Source of the DNA: Bacteroidia bacterium
Lineage (GTDB): Bacteria > Bacteroidota > Bacteroidia > CAILMK01 > JBBDIG01
DNA length: 42,967 nt
NCBI GenBank assembly: GCA_040880525.1
Contig: JBBDIG010000013.1
Location: 1 to 42,967 of the forward strand
Reading direction: 5' to 3'
Below the pieces are notes generated by a model. It was not told where the DNA came from. It saw nothing but the letters and a program-made list of their open reading frames with translations, and made no database searches. Below, piece by piece: positions 17,004 through 27,477 of the stretch. The first letter of the stretch is position 1; every line of letters begins with the position of its first letter. The position numbers were made by a program, and so were the translations under genes.

Positions 17004-20000
17004 TTAGTTCATCCGGGCATCTCCGGCTTTAACCACCTCTACCCATTGGCCCGGTCTGCGGCTGTTTATGGTTTCATCATACATGGCTTCGCAACTCACG
17101 GTGGGAAGATAATAGCGGCCCAGGTAGCTGGCATTCAACATTACGCGGAAAGTTTTTGAATCGTTCCTGCTCAGGTCGAAAAATGTATACACGCGGTCGT
17201 CCCTGATATCAAGGTATTCTGCTTTGTCTTCTTTGCTTCCGGAGTCGAAATCCAGCAAACGCGTGTTGATGATTTCCCAGCCCGAAGGGAATATTTGCGT
17301 GAGCGCCATTTCCTGATAATGACCGCGATAGCCGGGATTGAAAATAGTGACTTCTGCTACGAAATCCGTTCCCTGGTCAAGAAACTGCGGATCGAGCAGA
17401 GTGCCGTCTGGGAGTTTATAGTTCACGTCAATCTTCAGTGCATTGTCAGCCGATGTTTGATCTCCCGTAATGGGTATCCCATGCAATATGACACGGGCAA
17501 ATAATATCCCGTCACTATTGTTTTTGAGTGATACGTTGCCACCCTGGGTGCCTTTGATGCTGAGCGGAACTTGGTTCAGCGGTGTATTGCTGGCCGCATT
17601 GGTTTTGCTGCCGCCATTCAGGCTGTAGGTATAATCCATTTTTGTGGGTAGCGTAGAATTTCCCAGAAATTTAGAAGTTGCCATCAGGGTATAAGCAGTA
17701 GTTTGTGTGCTCATCCAGCGGTTGCTGCTGAGTTCGCCCGAAACATGTTTGAGCAGTTCGGCACCTTTGGTTTTTTCACCCATCAGCGTGAGTGTCTCCA
17801 AGATCATTGCTTCATCGCGTGTTCCGGAGCCGTAAGTGTAAGAAAGTTCGCGGTATGCCTCTACGCGCAGGGGCAGCTCTCTTACCAGTTGTTTAGCTAC
17901 ATCGGGTTTACCGCTAAGCTGGTATGCAGCAGCAAGCCGCCAGCGTGCTGTGGGCGTGAGTTCACTTCGCTCCCTGAGTCGGTTCATGGCGCCCAGAGCC
18001 GGAGATTTTGCGAGGGCCAGCGTATATAGCCGGTATGCCTGTACAAAGTCGCTGCGGTAGCCATAATCGCCACCTCCGGCCACCCATGAATTGGCTATGT
18101 TGGTCTGGTAATTTTTCCAGCGGCTCAGCATATTTTCCGGCACCGAATAGCCGAGATTCTTTGCTTCCACAAGAAAATGGCCTGCATAGCTGCTGCTCCA
18201 GTCGTCCACATTCCGCTGGCCGGGCCAATAGGCAAATCCGCCCCCGCTTACCTGGAAGCCACTCAGGCGCGCTATCCCCGCTGCCACATTCGCCTTTATT
18301 TGTGCCTTTTCAGCAGGAGGAAGGTCCATCAGGTGCTCTACGAAAAGCTGTGGAAATACCGAGGAGGTAGTTTGCTCGATGCATCCATAAGGGTACCGGA
18401 TCAAAAATTCCAGCCGTTCATCCAGGTTCAGCGGTGGGATTGAACTCAGCTCCAGTACACCATAGTTGGTGCCTGCCATTCCCACTGGTGCATAATTGAT
18501 ATTCCAGGCAGCTCCGGCCTCCAATACCGTATCGAATACATTGGTAACTTCAGGATTAGGATTCCTGATCTCAAGGGTGATCTCCTGTTCTGCTGTTTCT
18601 CTACCACTTCTCGCTTTTATTTTTACTTTGGCCACTCCGGTCAGGGGTTTCACTTTTAATGAGAAAGTAACAAGTTCATCTCCGGTTTTGGAAAATGAAA
18701 GCGAACGGGAGCTTCCATCTTCTATGGTCAGCATATCATTGGTGGTAATTTCCACCTGCACGTTTTTCACCTGGCTTTCCATTGCAAATACCGAGACCGG
18801 CAGTTTCACCATTTCATCAGGACCTAATACGCGGGGCAATGTGCCCAGGACCATCAGCGGAGCGCGGACCGGTACTACCTTGTCTGCAGAACCATAAGCT
18901 TCCTCGAAACCTGCTATTACCATGACTTTTACGGATCCTACATATTGCGGCATATCCAGTGTGTGGGTCTGGGTTTCTCCTTTTTTAAGATGAAAAGGGC
19001 CGATATATTTTACCACGGGCTTAAACCGGTTGAGTTCCTTCCCGTCATCTTTTTTCACGATTTCGCCATCCCCGCCAATTGCGAGGAGCTTATCCATCCT
19101 GCCACTGAAAGCTCCCATTACCTGGTCATAAATATCCCAGGTTTTAACTCCGAGGGCTTCTCTTGCATAGAAATGATCCCAGGGCTGCGGAGTTTTGAAA
19201 TTCGTAAGATCCAGCAATCCTTCATCCACCATTGCCAGCGTATAGGTCATGGGTCTTCCTGTAGCCTCACTTACGTTTACCTGGAAAGGCTTTTCGGGTC
19301 GCAGCACGTCCGGCATTCGTATAGTGGGTTCGAGGTGTGAGTTCGGATCTTCCACGAGCAGCGGCATGATGCCATACATCCGGATGGGAAGGTCGTTAAT
19401 GGATTGTGCATGAGGCTGGAGCATGGTAACATGGGCGAAAATATTGGGCGCCATCTTTTCAGTCACTTCAAAGCTGAAACGGGTTTCGCCCTGCTGCGTT
19501 TCTACCCAATGGGTTTCCACTACGCTTTTGCCGGATTCAAGGCTAACCAGTGCACGCCCACCTGCACTTGAAGGAATGGTAAGCACAGCTTTTTCGCCCA
19601 CATTATACTTTTCCTTGTCTGTGCTGAAAGCCAGCATGGAAGCGCCTCCGGGGGTATTCTGGCGCTGGCGGCTCACCCAGCCCGGCCAGTCGAAATAAAT
19701 AACATCTCCTGCGCAATGTCCGGATTCCGGGTCGCACGCACGGACAAGGAAACGGCCCCAAAGCGGGTTGTCAACCCGCAGTATCCATGAAGCTTCTCCG
19801 CGGCTGTTGGTGGTGACGGAGGCCGTTTGCCGTTCATTTTCATATACCCGGCTGTTATAGTTTCCCTGGTTATCATACCTGTCCCACCACCAGCGCCAGC
19901 GTAGCTCATAAAGCTGTATCTTTAATTCTTTATTTGCCAGCGGCTGACCATCGCTATCAACAGCCACCAGCTTCACAAGATGGTTCGTATCCGTGAGATA

Positions 20001-22622
20001 GGTGCCCCGGCTGCGGTCAGCGGGAGGCATTTTTATTCCTGTATATGATTTAAATGGATGATAAGGGATGGTCATTGTGTTGGTGCTGAAATCTCCTCCC
20101 GGCTCGTAGGCCTTTGTCAGGAATTTGGCATTGAGCATTCCGGGCGCGTTGTGTCCCGCTTCCGGTTTAAATGAAAATGATGTGTGTCCGTTTTCGCCAA
20201 CCTGCCCATCAAAAATCTGGTTGCTCTCGGTATTAAATGTCCGCATCGGATCGTCAAAGCGGAAGGTGGGAAACTTGCTGAAGTTTGTTTTGCCAGTTGA
20301 GTAACTCACCTGAATATCCGCTTTCAGGTTTCTTCCTGCTGCGCCATGCAGCCAGTTGATTTGCAACATCCCTGAATTTGATTCACCCCGCACCAGCGCT
20401 TCCGTTCCAAAATCAAGTTTTACCTTCAGGCGGTTGGGTTTTACGGTTTCAATCTTTAATGATTTATTAAAAACCACATTGCCCAGCTTTATGCGTGCCT
20501 GGTAGTTGCCTGTGCGGGCCGTAGCCGGTGTAGCCATTCTGAAGGCATAAAATCCACTGCTGCCGTGGGTGTTGACGTTTTTGGTTACGAGCTGGTTTTG
20601 CGGATCGTAAAGTTCCATTATTACGGGATAATTATCCGGCACTTTCTCCTCCGTATCTTCCAGGATGAAGGTGAGATACAAGGAGTCCCCGGGCCGCCAC
20701 ACGCCTCGTTCGCCATAAATGAATCCCTTCAGCCCTTTTTCCACTTTTTCGCCCGATACATCGAATTGGCTCAGTTGCAGCGAACCGCCATCAACGAGCC
20801 GCAGGTATCCGCGCTGACTGCCTTTCCTGGCAACCACTAAAAATGGCGTTTCCGAGGCCTGGAAAACCGCGATGCCATCAGCACCGGTTTCTGCCTGGTC
20901 AATTACCTGCTGCTGGTAGTCATATAGATCGAGTTGTATTCCGCCCAGGGGTTGCGTGCTTTTGATGTCATTTACAAAAACCAGCAGTTTGCTATCTTCT
21001 CCGCTTTTCGCCATTATGCCCAGGTCGCTGGCCAGCACATTACGGGTTACAACCCTTCGCGCGCCATAGTAGGATTCATGGCAAGGATTGTCGCGCTGAT
21101 TATATCGGTAGCCGCGGGAATAATATTGGTCATAGTAGTTCCAGAAATCATCATCGTGATTCCAGCTATTGCCTCCTACCGGGGTCATTCCATCTTCTTC
21201 ATAATAATAATCTCCTTCATAATAATCTTCGTCATCATCTGTGGTTTCGGCTGTTCCGTTTTCACAATCGTATGTGCTGTAGTCTTTTCTGAAGCCTATC
21301 CTGACCCGGTAAATAGCACCCGGTTCAGTTTGAATGAGTTTGCTCAGGTCCAGCGAATAAGTGGCCCAGCGGCCAAGATCAGCGGGGTTCATATTTTCCA
21401 GCGAAACCTGCTTTTGCAATACCGTTTTCCCCACGCGGCTCATCTGATAATCGCCCGGCAGGTCGTTTACCTGCAGGAATTGCGGGATGTTATTCTCATA
21501 AATTTTCAGCACCATCACATCCACTGTTTTCAGGCTGACGGCACGGAAATGCAGAAACAACCCACCTGAGTTGGGCATAATCGTTCCGTTGCCCACGAGT
21601 TCCACTGAAGGTTTCATTTCTTCAAAGTGGACATTCCATTCTTTGGCTTCTTTCAGTTTATAATTGAGTACATTTTTTACTCCCTGTGCAATTTTCACGG
21701 TCTGATCTCCCTTCAGCCGGATGCCGGGGTAGAGCAGCAATTGATTGCCATTGACGAGTGTCCGCGGATTTGCGGTCCCGGTGAGTGTCACCAATCCTTC
21801 AAGATCCTGGTCAGCCAGCAGCGGATCGCTGAACTGGATAATGACGTGTTGTTCAGGATGCGGTACCACGCGCACATCCATCACAAAGAAATCTCCCAGA
21901 GCCGGAATGGAATAAACCAGTTCTCCGTCCTCGTCCACATTCAGCGGTGTACCTTTCCAGGTAAGTTTTACTTCCGAAGCTTTTTCACCACGGTTTATTT
22001 CCTCAACCACGAAATCATGTGTGGTGGTGTTCTCGTTATGAAGCCAGTTTAGAGGGAGATCCTTACCATTTTGCGAAGCGCTCAAAACCTTTTCTATTGC
22101 ATCTTCCCCGGCCATGTCAGCCGTAAGCACCCGGCCAATCAGCCTTTGCTTTGTCAGCTCTGTATTGCTGTAAGCCTGCAGTTGGTCTATCCTCACCTCC
22201 AGAGATTGCTGCAACACAGAGAAATTGAAAGAGAACAACTTATATTCTTCAGGGACCTCAATCAGATCTCCCAGCTTCAGCTTAGCAAGATATTCTTCGC
22301 CAGACGGGAGCGGAGCCGCAGGTTTAAATTCCAGGGTGAAATCATCCAGCCAATAGGCTTCACCTTTTATTCCGGGATCGAAGCTGAAGGGATTATCCTT
22401 AAGCGGCTCGTTGAATTGTGAAGGATCCGCAACGGGCTCAGCCATCCGCACGCGGATCGTTCCGTTGCTGGAAATAACGCCACTGGTATAGCCTGAGATG
22501 AACTCACCGTAGGCCGGGTCTATCTCTACTTTTTCGGGAGCCTTCTTGGAACAGGTGCTGAAAAACAGGGGAGCAATAAGCAAGAGTAGCCATTTACCGG
22601 AAGTAATTTTTTGATGAACCAT
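17004..22622 (-). CDS. Bacterial alpha-2-macroglobulin lipoprotein
   Basis: At 1872 aa this is the largest gene here. Its signal ends in a lipobox (FFSTC, Cys24), so it is membrane-anchored in the periplasm or outer membrane. Tandem MG (macroglobulin) domains fill the first 1100 residues, with a Gly/Tyr/Asp-rich insertion near 460-510. The A2M bait/thioester half follows, with TYTLAMVDEGLLDLTNF and the reactive thioester motif GCIEQ (Cys1414, Gln1417). Bacterial A2Ms are thought to trap proteases that breach the envelope. In many bacteria the gene is next to pbpC (a peptidoglycan repair enzyme); that partner is not adjacent here. The long tail (to 1872) is the receptor-binding-like domain. 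Confidence 0.92.
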   Translation of the reverse strand: MVHQKITSGKWLLLLIAPLFFSTCSKKAPEKVEIDPAYGEFISGYTSGVISSNGTIRVRMAEPVADPSQFNEPLKDNPFSFDPGIKGEAYWLDDFTLEFKPAAPLPSGEEYLAKLKLGDLIEVPEEYKLFSFNFSVLQQSLEVRIDQLQAYSNTELTKQRLIGRVLTADMAGEDAIEKVLSASQNGKDLPLNWLHNENTTTHDFVVEEINRGEKASEVKLTWKGTPLNVDEDGELVYSIPALGDFFVMDVRVVPHPEQHVIIQFSDPLLADQDLEGLVTLTGTANPRTLVNGNQLLLYPGIRLKGDQTVKIAQGVKNVLNYKLKEAKEWNVHFEEMKPSVELVGNGTIMPNSGGLFLHFRAVSLKTVDVMVLKIYENNIPQFLQVNDLPGDYQMSRVGKTVLQKQVSLENMNPADLGRWATYSLDLSKLIQTEPGAIYRVRIGFRKDYSTYDCENGTAETTDDDEDYYEGDYYYEEDGMTPVGGNSWNHDDDFWNYYDQYYSRGYRYNQRDNPCHESYYGARRVVTRNVLASDLGIMAKSGEDSKLLVFVNDIKSTQPLGGIQLDLYDYQQQVIDQAETGADGIAVFQASETPFLVVARKGSQRGYLRLVDGGSLQLSQFDVSGEKVEKGLKGFIYGERGVWRPGDSLYLTFILEDTEEKVPDNYPVIMELYDPQNQLVTKNVNTHGSSGFYAFRMATPATARTGNYQARIKLGNVVFNKSLKIETVKPNRLKVKLDFGTEALVRGESNSGMLQINWLHGAAGRNLKADIQVSYSTGKTNFSKFPTFRFDDPMRTFNTESNQIFDGQVGENGHTSFSFKPEAGHNAPGMLNAKFLTKAYEPGGDFSTNTMTIPYHPFKSYTGIKMPPADRSRGTYLTDTNHLVKLVAVDSDGQPLANKELKIQLYELRWRWWWDRYDNQGNYNSRVYENERQTASVTTNSRGEASWILRVDNPLWGRFLVRACDPESGHCAGDVIYFDWPGWVSRQRQNTPGGASMLAFSTDKEKYNVGEKAVLTIPSSAGGRALVSLESGKSVVETHWVETQQGETRFSFEVTEKMAPNIFAHVTMLQPHAQSINDLPIRMYGIMPLLVEDPNSHLEPTIRMPDVLRPEKPFQVNVSEATGRPMTYTLAMVDEGLLDLTNFKTPQPWDHFYAREALGVKTWDIYDQVMGAFSGRMDKLLAIGGDGEIVKKDDGKELNRFKPVVKYIGPFHLKKGETQTHTLDMPQYVGSVKVMVIAGFEEAYGSADKVVPVRAPLMVLGTLPRVLGPDEMVKLPVSVFAMESQVKNVQVEITTNDMLTIEDGSSRSLSFSKTGDELVTFSLKVKPLTGVAKVKIKARSGRETAEQEITLEIRNPNPEVTNVFDTVLEAGAAWNINYAPVGMAGTNYGVLELSSIPPLNLDERLEFLIRYPYGCIEQTTSSVFPQLFVEHLMDLPPAEKAQIKANVAAGIARLSGFQVSGGGFAYWPGQRNVDDWSSSYAGHFLVEAKNLGYSVPENMLSRWKNYQTNIANSWVAGGGDYGYRSDFVQAYRLYTLALAKSPALGAMNRLRERSELTPTARWRLAAAYQLSGKPDVAKQLVRELPLRVEAYRELSYTYGSGTRDEAMILETLTLMGEKTKGAELLKHVSGELSSNRWMSTQTTAYTLMATSKFLGNSTLPTKMDYTYSLNGGSKTNAASNTPLNQVPLSIKGTQGGNVSLKNNSDGILFARVILHGIPITGDQTSADNALKIDVNYKLPDGTLLDPQFLDQGTDFVAEVTIFNPGYRGHYQEMALTQIFPSGWEIINTRLLDFDSGSKEDKAEYLDIRDDRVYTFFDLSRNDSKTFRVMLNASYLGRYYLPTVSCEAMYDETINSRRPGQWVEVVKAGDARMN

Positions 22623-22798
22623 AATGAGAGATAAAATCTTTTAAAGTGTTTGGGAAATAGTGGCTAAATATAGGCATCCGGGGAGAATAATGGAAGGCCA
22701 TTAAAAATAACCGTGGAGAGGATTAAATTCAGAATTCAAACTAAAACTTTGTTGGCGAATTACTTCAACCAAAAAGGGCAGGCAATTATTATTTGTGT

Positions 22799-23911
22799 AT
22801 GAGAAACTTACAACCGATCGTAAAAATACTGTTGCTGTTATGGCTTATTATCACAATCTTATTCTGTCTGATAGTAGCCCGTGATATCCTGATCCCAATA
22901 GCACTTTCCGTATTGCTGGGCTTTATGCTATATCCTGTTGCGGAGTTTTTGGAGAAGAAGGGGGTGCCAAGGATACTGGCCAATTTAATGGTGATCCTGT
23001 TGGCCGGAGCCGTCTTGTTTGGAGTGATCTTCTTAATGGCGAAACTCATCGGCAGCTTTATGAGCGATGTGCCGGGTATGAAAGAAAAGGTTGAAGAAAA
23101 CCTCAGCGAATTTCAACAAACCATAAATGACTGGATAGGCGTAACGGAAGAAAAACAGGATGAGATGCTGAGCAAACAATCAGACGCGATATATGATTCT
23201 GTCAGCAATTTCGGAAAAATGGTTTTTTCGGCCACGGCAACTACAGTATTCAAGTTTTTTCTGCTGCCTGTATACGTTTTCCTGGTATTGTTTTACAGGG
23301 ATAAATTCAGAATATTTCTTCACCAGATGATTGCTGACCGCAGCAGGCATACAGTGGAAAATATGATTACCGAAATATCTCATGTCGCCACAAAATATCT
23401 GAGCGGAATGACCTTTGTAGTGGTGATCCTTTCTTTCATAAATTCTACCGGGCTTTATTTAATCGGAATAAAACACGCCATCCTTTTTGGCCTTATTGCC
23501 GCTATTTTTAATTTTATTCCTTACCTCGGAACTATTATCGGCTATCTGGTAGTATTGGTTTTTGCGTTGGCTACGCAGGATATCAATATTGCGATGAGAA
23601 TAATTCCGTTCTTTTTCATCGTTCAATTCGTTGAGAATAATATTTTAACACCCAATATTGCCGGTTCGCAGGTGAAGATCAATCCGATGGTGGCCATTGT
23701 ATCCCTTATTATTTCGGGGACAATTTGGGGGTTGGCAGGCATGTTTGTCGTAATTCCGTATTTAGCCATGCTCTTGATCGTGTTTAAGCACATACCTACA
23801 CTGCAACCTCTGGCTTTCCTGATGAGCACTACCGGAACGGAACATCATTCCATTTCCTGGGAGGGCATTAAAAGTAAATTCAAAAGATGGTTTGGAAAGA
23901 ACGATCAATGA
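22799..23911 (+). CDS. AI-2E (PerM/TqsA) family transporter
   Basis: About 370 aa. I prefer the ATG at 22799; a TTG two codons upstream is also open. Eight or so hydrophobic helices are seen: two at the start (VKILLLLWLIITILF, ILIPIALSVLLGFML), a third at 60-80, then a soluble amphipathic stretch (about 85-145), then helices to the end including FGLIAAIFNFIPYLGTIIGY and EIGNIL-like NNILTPNIAGSQVKINP. The PYLG and N-x-LTP motifs are typical of the family, whose members export AI-2 or other small molecules, or act as Na+/H+ antiporters. It is divergent from the alpha-2-macroglobulin gene with about 175 bp between. Confidence 0.92.
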   Translation: MRNLQPIVKILLLLWLIITILFCLIVARDILIPIALSVLLGFMLYPVAEFLEKKGVPRILANLMVILLAGAVLFGVIFLMAKLIGSFMSDVPGMKEKVEENLSEFQQTINDWIGVTEEKQDEMLSKQSDAIYDSVSNFGKMVFSATATTVFKFFLLPVYVFLVLFYRDKFRIFLHQMIADRSRHTVENMITEISHVATKYLSGMTFVVVILSFINSTGLYLIGIKHAILFGLIAAIFNFIPYLGTIIGYLVVLVFALATQDINIAMRIIPFFFIVQFVENNILTPNIAGSQVKINPMVAIVSLIISGTIWGLAGMFVVIPYLAMLLIVFKHIPTLQPLAFLMSTTGTEHHSISWEGIKSKFKRWFGKNDQ

Positions 23912-24066
23912 TTTAAAAGACCCGGATCATTTTAAAGATTTAGGCGCCAAGTTACAAAGTCACACTAAGTTTTCTCTATCATTACCTGGCCCCCTCCTCA
24001 AGTGAGCGTGCGTCCGCACTTCATTTTAATAAAATTTTCTTCTTATCAAAGTTGCCGGAATTCAGT

Positions 24067-25674
24067 TTATTGCTTTTTTAATATCGTAAAGAAGAAAGTT
24101 GAACCGGCACCTTCGGTTGACTCCACCCAAATATTCCCTCCGGCAGCTTCGATGATCTTTTTGACGATGGCCAGTCCCACACCTGTGCTTTCGGTATCTT
24201 CTTCAGCGCTCAGCGTCTGGAACAACTGGAATATCCTGGAGTGATAATTTTCAGAAATTCCACTGCCATTATCTTTTACATAAAACAGGTACTTCCCCGG
24301 TTCATCTTCATAGCCAATTTCGATTTTTCCTTTTGGCTTATCATTAAATTTTATGGCATTCGATACCAGATTTTGAAATACCTGATAAATTTTGGTTTCC
24401 TGAAATTCGAGCACAGGCATGGTGCTGGGTACGGAAATAGAAACGGAATCGGGTTTCGGCAGGCTGGCGATCACCTCTTCCACTACTTTTTTCACGTTTA
24501 CCTTTTTTGCCTCCTCGTCCATATCGCGGCCGGCACGTGAGTATTGTAGAATTCCTTCAATAAGGTCATGCATCCGTTTCACCCGTTGCATCAGGAGGTT
24601 GAGTTGTTCGCGGCCTTCAGGCCCAAGTTCCTTTTCGTAGTCTTCATGCAGCCATGTAGCTAAGGAGCTGATTCCGCGCAACGGAGCCTTCAGATCGTGC
24701 GATATGACGTACGCAAAGCGATTCAGTTCATTGTTAGTATTCACCAACTCCTGGTTCGCACTGATGATCTCAGCCGTCCGTTCCTGCACCATCTTTTCCA
24801 GGTGCTCCTGAGATTCCTTCAGTTTTTCCTGGAAAGTGATCTGGTCATGAATATTGGTAGCGGTGCCCACCCACATTTGTATCTCGTCCTTTTCATTCCG
24901 GACAGGGATGCTGCGCAGGAGGTGCCAGTAATATTTATCATCAGCGGCATTCTTCAGGCGCAATTCAAATTCATAGGGCTGTTTCTTTTCAGTGGCCTTT
25001 TCCCATTTTCTGCGGAGCTTCAGGAAATCATCAGGATGCACAATGGGAAACCATCCCTTTACCCGCACCTCCTCAATGCTCATCCCGGTATATTCAAACC
25101 ATCGCTGGTTATGATAATCCAGCACGCCATCACCCATCATAGTCCAGGCCATTTGAGGAATAGATTCCACTACCAGTTGCTGCCTGCCCAACCGCAGATC
25201 CCCCGCAGAGGATGATCCTGCGGGTTTTTTCTCCTTCCATATAGATTTGGTCACTTCTTCCACCATCAACAGCAGCCCCCGGACAGCACCTTCCGGAGTT
25301 TTGTCCGGAACCGTCTCTATTTTCAGCGTCTTCTGCTCTCCGCTGGTATTGATCACAGGCTCCACAGAAGATACTCTTTCTCCTTCAAGGCCTTTCTGAA
25401 TATAGGGATGAAGCCGTTCCAGTGCCGGAGGTTCAAGTGCTTCATTGATGGGTTTCCCATGTACGTCATTCCCCGGCAGGCCCGGCAATACCTTGTTATG
25501 ATTATTTGAGAATTCAAACAGCAAATCCGCATTTATATAGGCCACCCAAGCGGGAACCTGGTTTAAGATAGCCTTAAACCGTTCTGTATCAGTTGCATTT
25601 ACCAAATTTTGTTGAGGTGCCAAAATCCTTATAAGGTTTAATGTATAATATTTTTGTTCAGTTGTTACCTTCAA
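24067..25674 (-). CDS. Soluble PAS-domain sensor histidine kinase
   Basis: 535 aa without membrane segments, so it is cytosolic. It has a PAS domain (about 28-140), a second PAS with PAC (about 165-290; GVLDYHNQRWFEYTGM, FELRLKNAADDKYYWH), a coiled coil (about 290-315; LEKMVQERTAEI), then the HisKA dimerisation helix with phosphoacceptor His326 (ISHDLKAPLRG), and an HATPase domain with N box (FQNLVSNAIKFN), G1 (VKDNGSGI) and G2 (STGVGLAIV). It senses an internal cue by PAS and autophosphorylates. No response regulator is beside it, so it is an orphan kinase. It is divergent from purH. Confidence 0.93.
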   Translation of the reverse strand: MKVTTEQKYYTLNLIRILAPQQNLVNATDTERFKAILNQVPAWVAYINADLLFEFSNNHNKVLPGLPGNDVHGKPINEALEPPALERLHPYIQKGLEGERVSSVEPVINTSGEQKTLKIETVPDKTPEGAVRGLLLMVEEVTKSIWKEKKPAGSSSAGDLRLGRQQLVVESIPQMAWTMMGDGVLDYHNQRWFEYTGMSIEEVRVKGWFPIVHPDDFLKLRRKWEKATEKKQPYEFELRLKNAADDKYYWHLLRSIPVRNEKDEIQMWVGTATNIHDQITFQEKLKESQEHLEKMVQERTAEIISANQELVNTNNELNRFAYVISHDLKAPLRGISSLATWLHEDYEKELGPEGREQLNLLMQRVKRMHDLIEGILQYSRAGRDMDEEAKKVNVKKVVEEVIASLPKPDSVSISVPSTMPVLEFQETKIYQVFQNLVSNAIKFNDKPKGKIEIGYEDEPGKYLFYVKDNGSGISENYHSRIFQLFQTLSAEEDTESTGVGLAIVKKIIEAAGGNIWVESTEGAGSTFFFTILKKQ

Positions 25675-25913
25675 TTAAATTGCAATAAGTGCAAATGGTT
25701 GAATAATTAACAGAAAAGCCTGGTGATATTTTCAGTCCATACCTGGGAACCCGGTGCCAAATCAGAATTTCAGACCCGATGACGCCATTGCTCAGGAGAG
25801 TTATTTTATAAGGTCTCTGTGTCTGCAGGATTTTTGGATTTTCTTCCGGATTTTGAAAAGAAATGAAAAGCTCAGGCGTCAAGATTCGTAGTCTTCATGA
25901 TACGAATAATTTC

Positions 25914-25921
25914 TACTTTTG
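25914..25921 (+). promoter_or_regulatory. purH: purH-mreB promoter (-7 box)
   Basis: TACTTTTG followed by C is a perfect Bacteroidota TAnnTTTGc box, 18 bp before the purH start, which would leave a leader of only about 10 nt. No clear TTTG -33 box was found. Confidence 0.45.
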
Positions 25922-25938
25922 CGGCTTAATTATCAGCA

Positions 25939-27468
25939 TTGGCAGACAATCAGACCACAATCCGCACCGCGCTAATTTCTGTTTACCACAAGGAAGGACT
26001 TTCCCCCCTGCTCAAGTTGCTAAAGGAGCACAACGTTCAGATCATCTCTACCGGTGGGACGGCAAAGTTTATTCGCAATGAGGGGTTTGAGGTAACAGAT
26101 GCAGAGCAACTTACGTCTTATCCGTCCATTTTAGATGGCCGGGTAAAAACGTTGCATCCAGCAATATTTGGCGGCATCCTCAGCCGCAGCCGGAACCGCA
26201 CTGATCAGGATGAGATGACGAAGCATGGCATTATGCCTATCCAGTTGGTGATCGTTGATCTTTATCCTTTTGAAGAAACTGTGGAAAGCGGAGCCGGGCA
26301 TGAAGATATTATTGAAAAAATAGATATTGGCGGCATTGCACTGATTCGGGCCGCAGCCAAAAATTACCAGGATGTGGTCATCATTCCTTCAAGGGAACAT
26401 TATAAATATCTTGAAGAAAAACTCTCTCAGGAAAAATTCTCCTTTGATACTGACGAAAGGAAATTGCTGGCGGGCGAAGCATTCAGAATTTCCTTACATT
26501 ACGACAAAAATATTGGCAGCTACTTTTCCGGAGGTTCAGCAGAGGCACCGGCAATGCCCGGAATGGAAAACGGAAAACCGCTGCGCTATGGCGAAAACCC
26601 GCACCAGAACGGCTTCTTCATCGGAGAACTGGAGCAGGCGCTTGAACAGTTGAGCGGCAAGGAGCTTTCATACAACAACCTGCTGGACATTGACGCTGCC
26701 ATTAATTTGATGAATGACCTGGAATCGGGATCATTTGCGGTGATAAAGCACAACAACCCGTGCGGGGTTGCCACAAGGGCAAATCCCGAAGCAGCCTGGA
26801 AAGATGCACTCGCTGGCGATCCGGTATCCGCTTTTGGAGGCATTATTATTACCAATGAAAAATTGACTGCAGCACTGGCCGAAGAAATTCATAACTTGTT
26901 TTTTGAAGTTTTAATTGCACCGGATTTTGACAGCGGAGCCCTGGATATTTTAAAACAGAAAAAAAACAGGATCCTCCTGAAGCAAAAGGAAACAGCATGG
27001 CCACAATCGCAGTTCAGGAGCGTATTGAACGGGGTTTTAATGCAAGACAAGGATATTAAAACGGAATCAATAAGCGATTTAAAAAACGTTACCCAAAAAA
27101 CGGCCACTGAAAATGAAGTTGCCGATTTAATTTTTGCAAATAAAATAGTGAAGCACGCAAAAAGCAACGCTATTGTTTTAGTAAAAAATAAACAGCTTGT
27201 GGGAATTGGCGTAGGGCAAACATCGCGTGTAGATGCCTTGAAGCAGGCAATAGAAAAAGCCGCTAATTTTGATTTGAAACTGAAAGGGGCAGTAATGGCA
27301 TCTGATGCCTTTTTCCCTTTTCCTGATTGTGTGCAGATGGCAAACAAGGCTGGCATAACCGCAGTTATACAGCCCGGAGGTTCCATCCGCGATGAAGATT
27401 CAATAAACTACTGCAACCAACATGGCCTTGCAATGGTAGTAACTGGTACCAGGCACTTTAAACATTAG
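25939..27468 (+). CDS. purH: Bifunctional AICAR formyltransferase / IMP cyclohydrolase
   Basis: 509 aa, full length. It catalyses the last two steps of purine synthesis, AICAR to FAICAR to IMP. The N-terminal IMP cyclohydrolase domain (1-195) has TALISVYHKEGL, STGGTAKFI and LDGRVKTLHP. The transformylase half has LRYGENPHQNG, SYNNLLDIDAA, the catalytic KHNNPCG and DPVSAFGGI. The start must be TTG at 25939: TAA lies four codons upstream in frame and no ATG precedes the conserved N-terminus. It is followed after 9 bp by mreB, the arrangement common in Bacteroidota. Confidence 0.97.
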   Translation: MADNQTTIRTALISVYHKEGLSPLLKLLKEHNVQIISTGGTAKFIRNEGFEVTDAEQLTSYPSILDGRVKTLHPAIFGGILSRSRNRTDQDEMTKHGIMPIQLVIVDLYPFEETVESGAGHEDIIEKIDIGGIALIRAAAKNYQDVVIIPSREHYKYLEEKLSQEKFSFDTDERKLLAGEAFRISLHYDKNIGSYFSGGSAEAPAMPGMENGKPLRYGENPHQNGFFIGELEQALEQLSGKELSYNNLLDIDAAINLMNDLESGSFAVIKHNNPCGVATRANPEAAWKDALAGDPVSAFGGIIITNEKLTAALAEEIHNLFFEVLIAPDFDSGALDILKQKKNRILLKQKETAWPQSQFRSVLNGVLMQDKDIKTESISDLKNVTQKTATENEVADLIFANKIVKHAKSNAIVLVKNKQLVGIGVGQTSRVDALKQAIEKAANFDLKLKGAVMASDAFFPFPDCVQMANKAGITAVIQPGGSIRDEDSINYCNQHGLAMVVTGTRHFKH

Positions 27469-27477
27469 GTTTTAGAA

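Noticed and set aside
20934-21569. Long plus-strand frame opposite the alpha-2-macroglobulin gene
   Set aside because: The hydrophobic Ile/Val-rich product is the antisense of the Gly/Tyr/Asp-rich insertion, so it is an artefact.
24067-25674. Histidine kinase as a light sensor (phytochrome-like)
   Set aside because: The kinase part resembles phytochrome-type kinases, but there is no GAF/PHY chromophore domain, only PAS domains.
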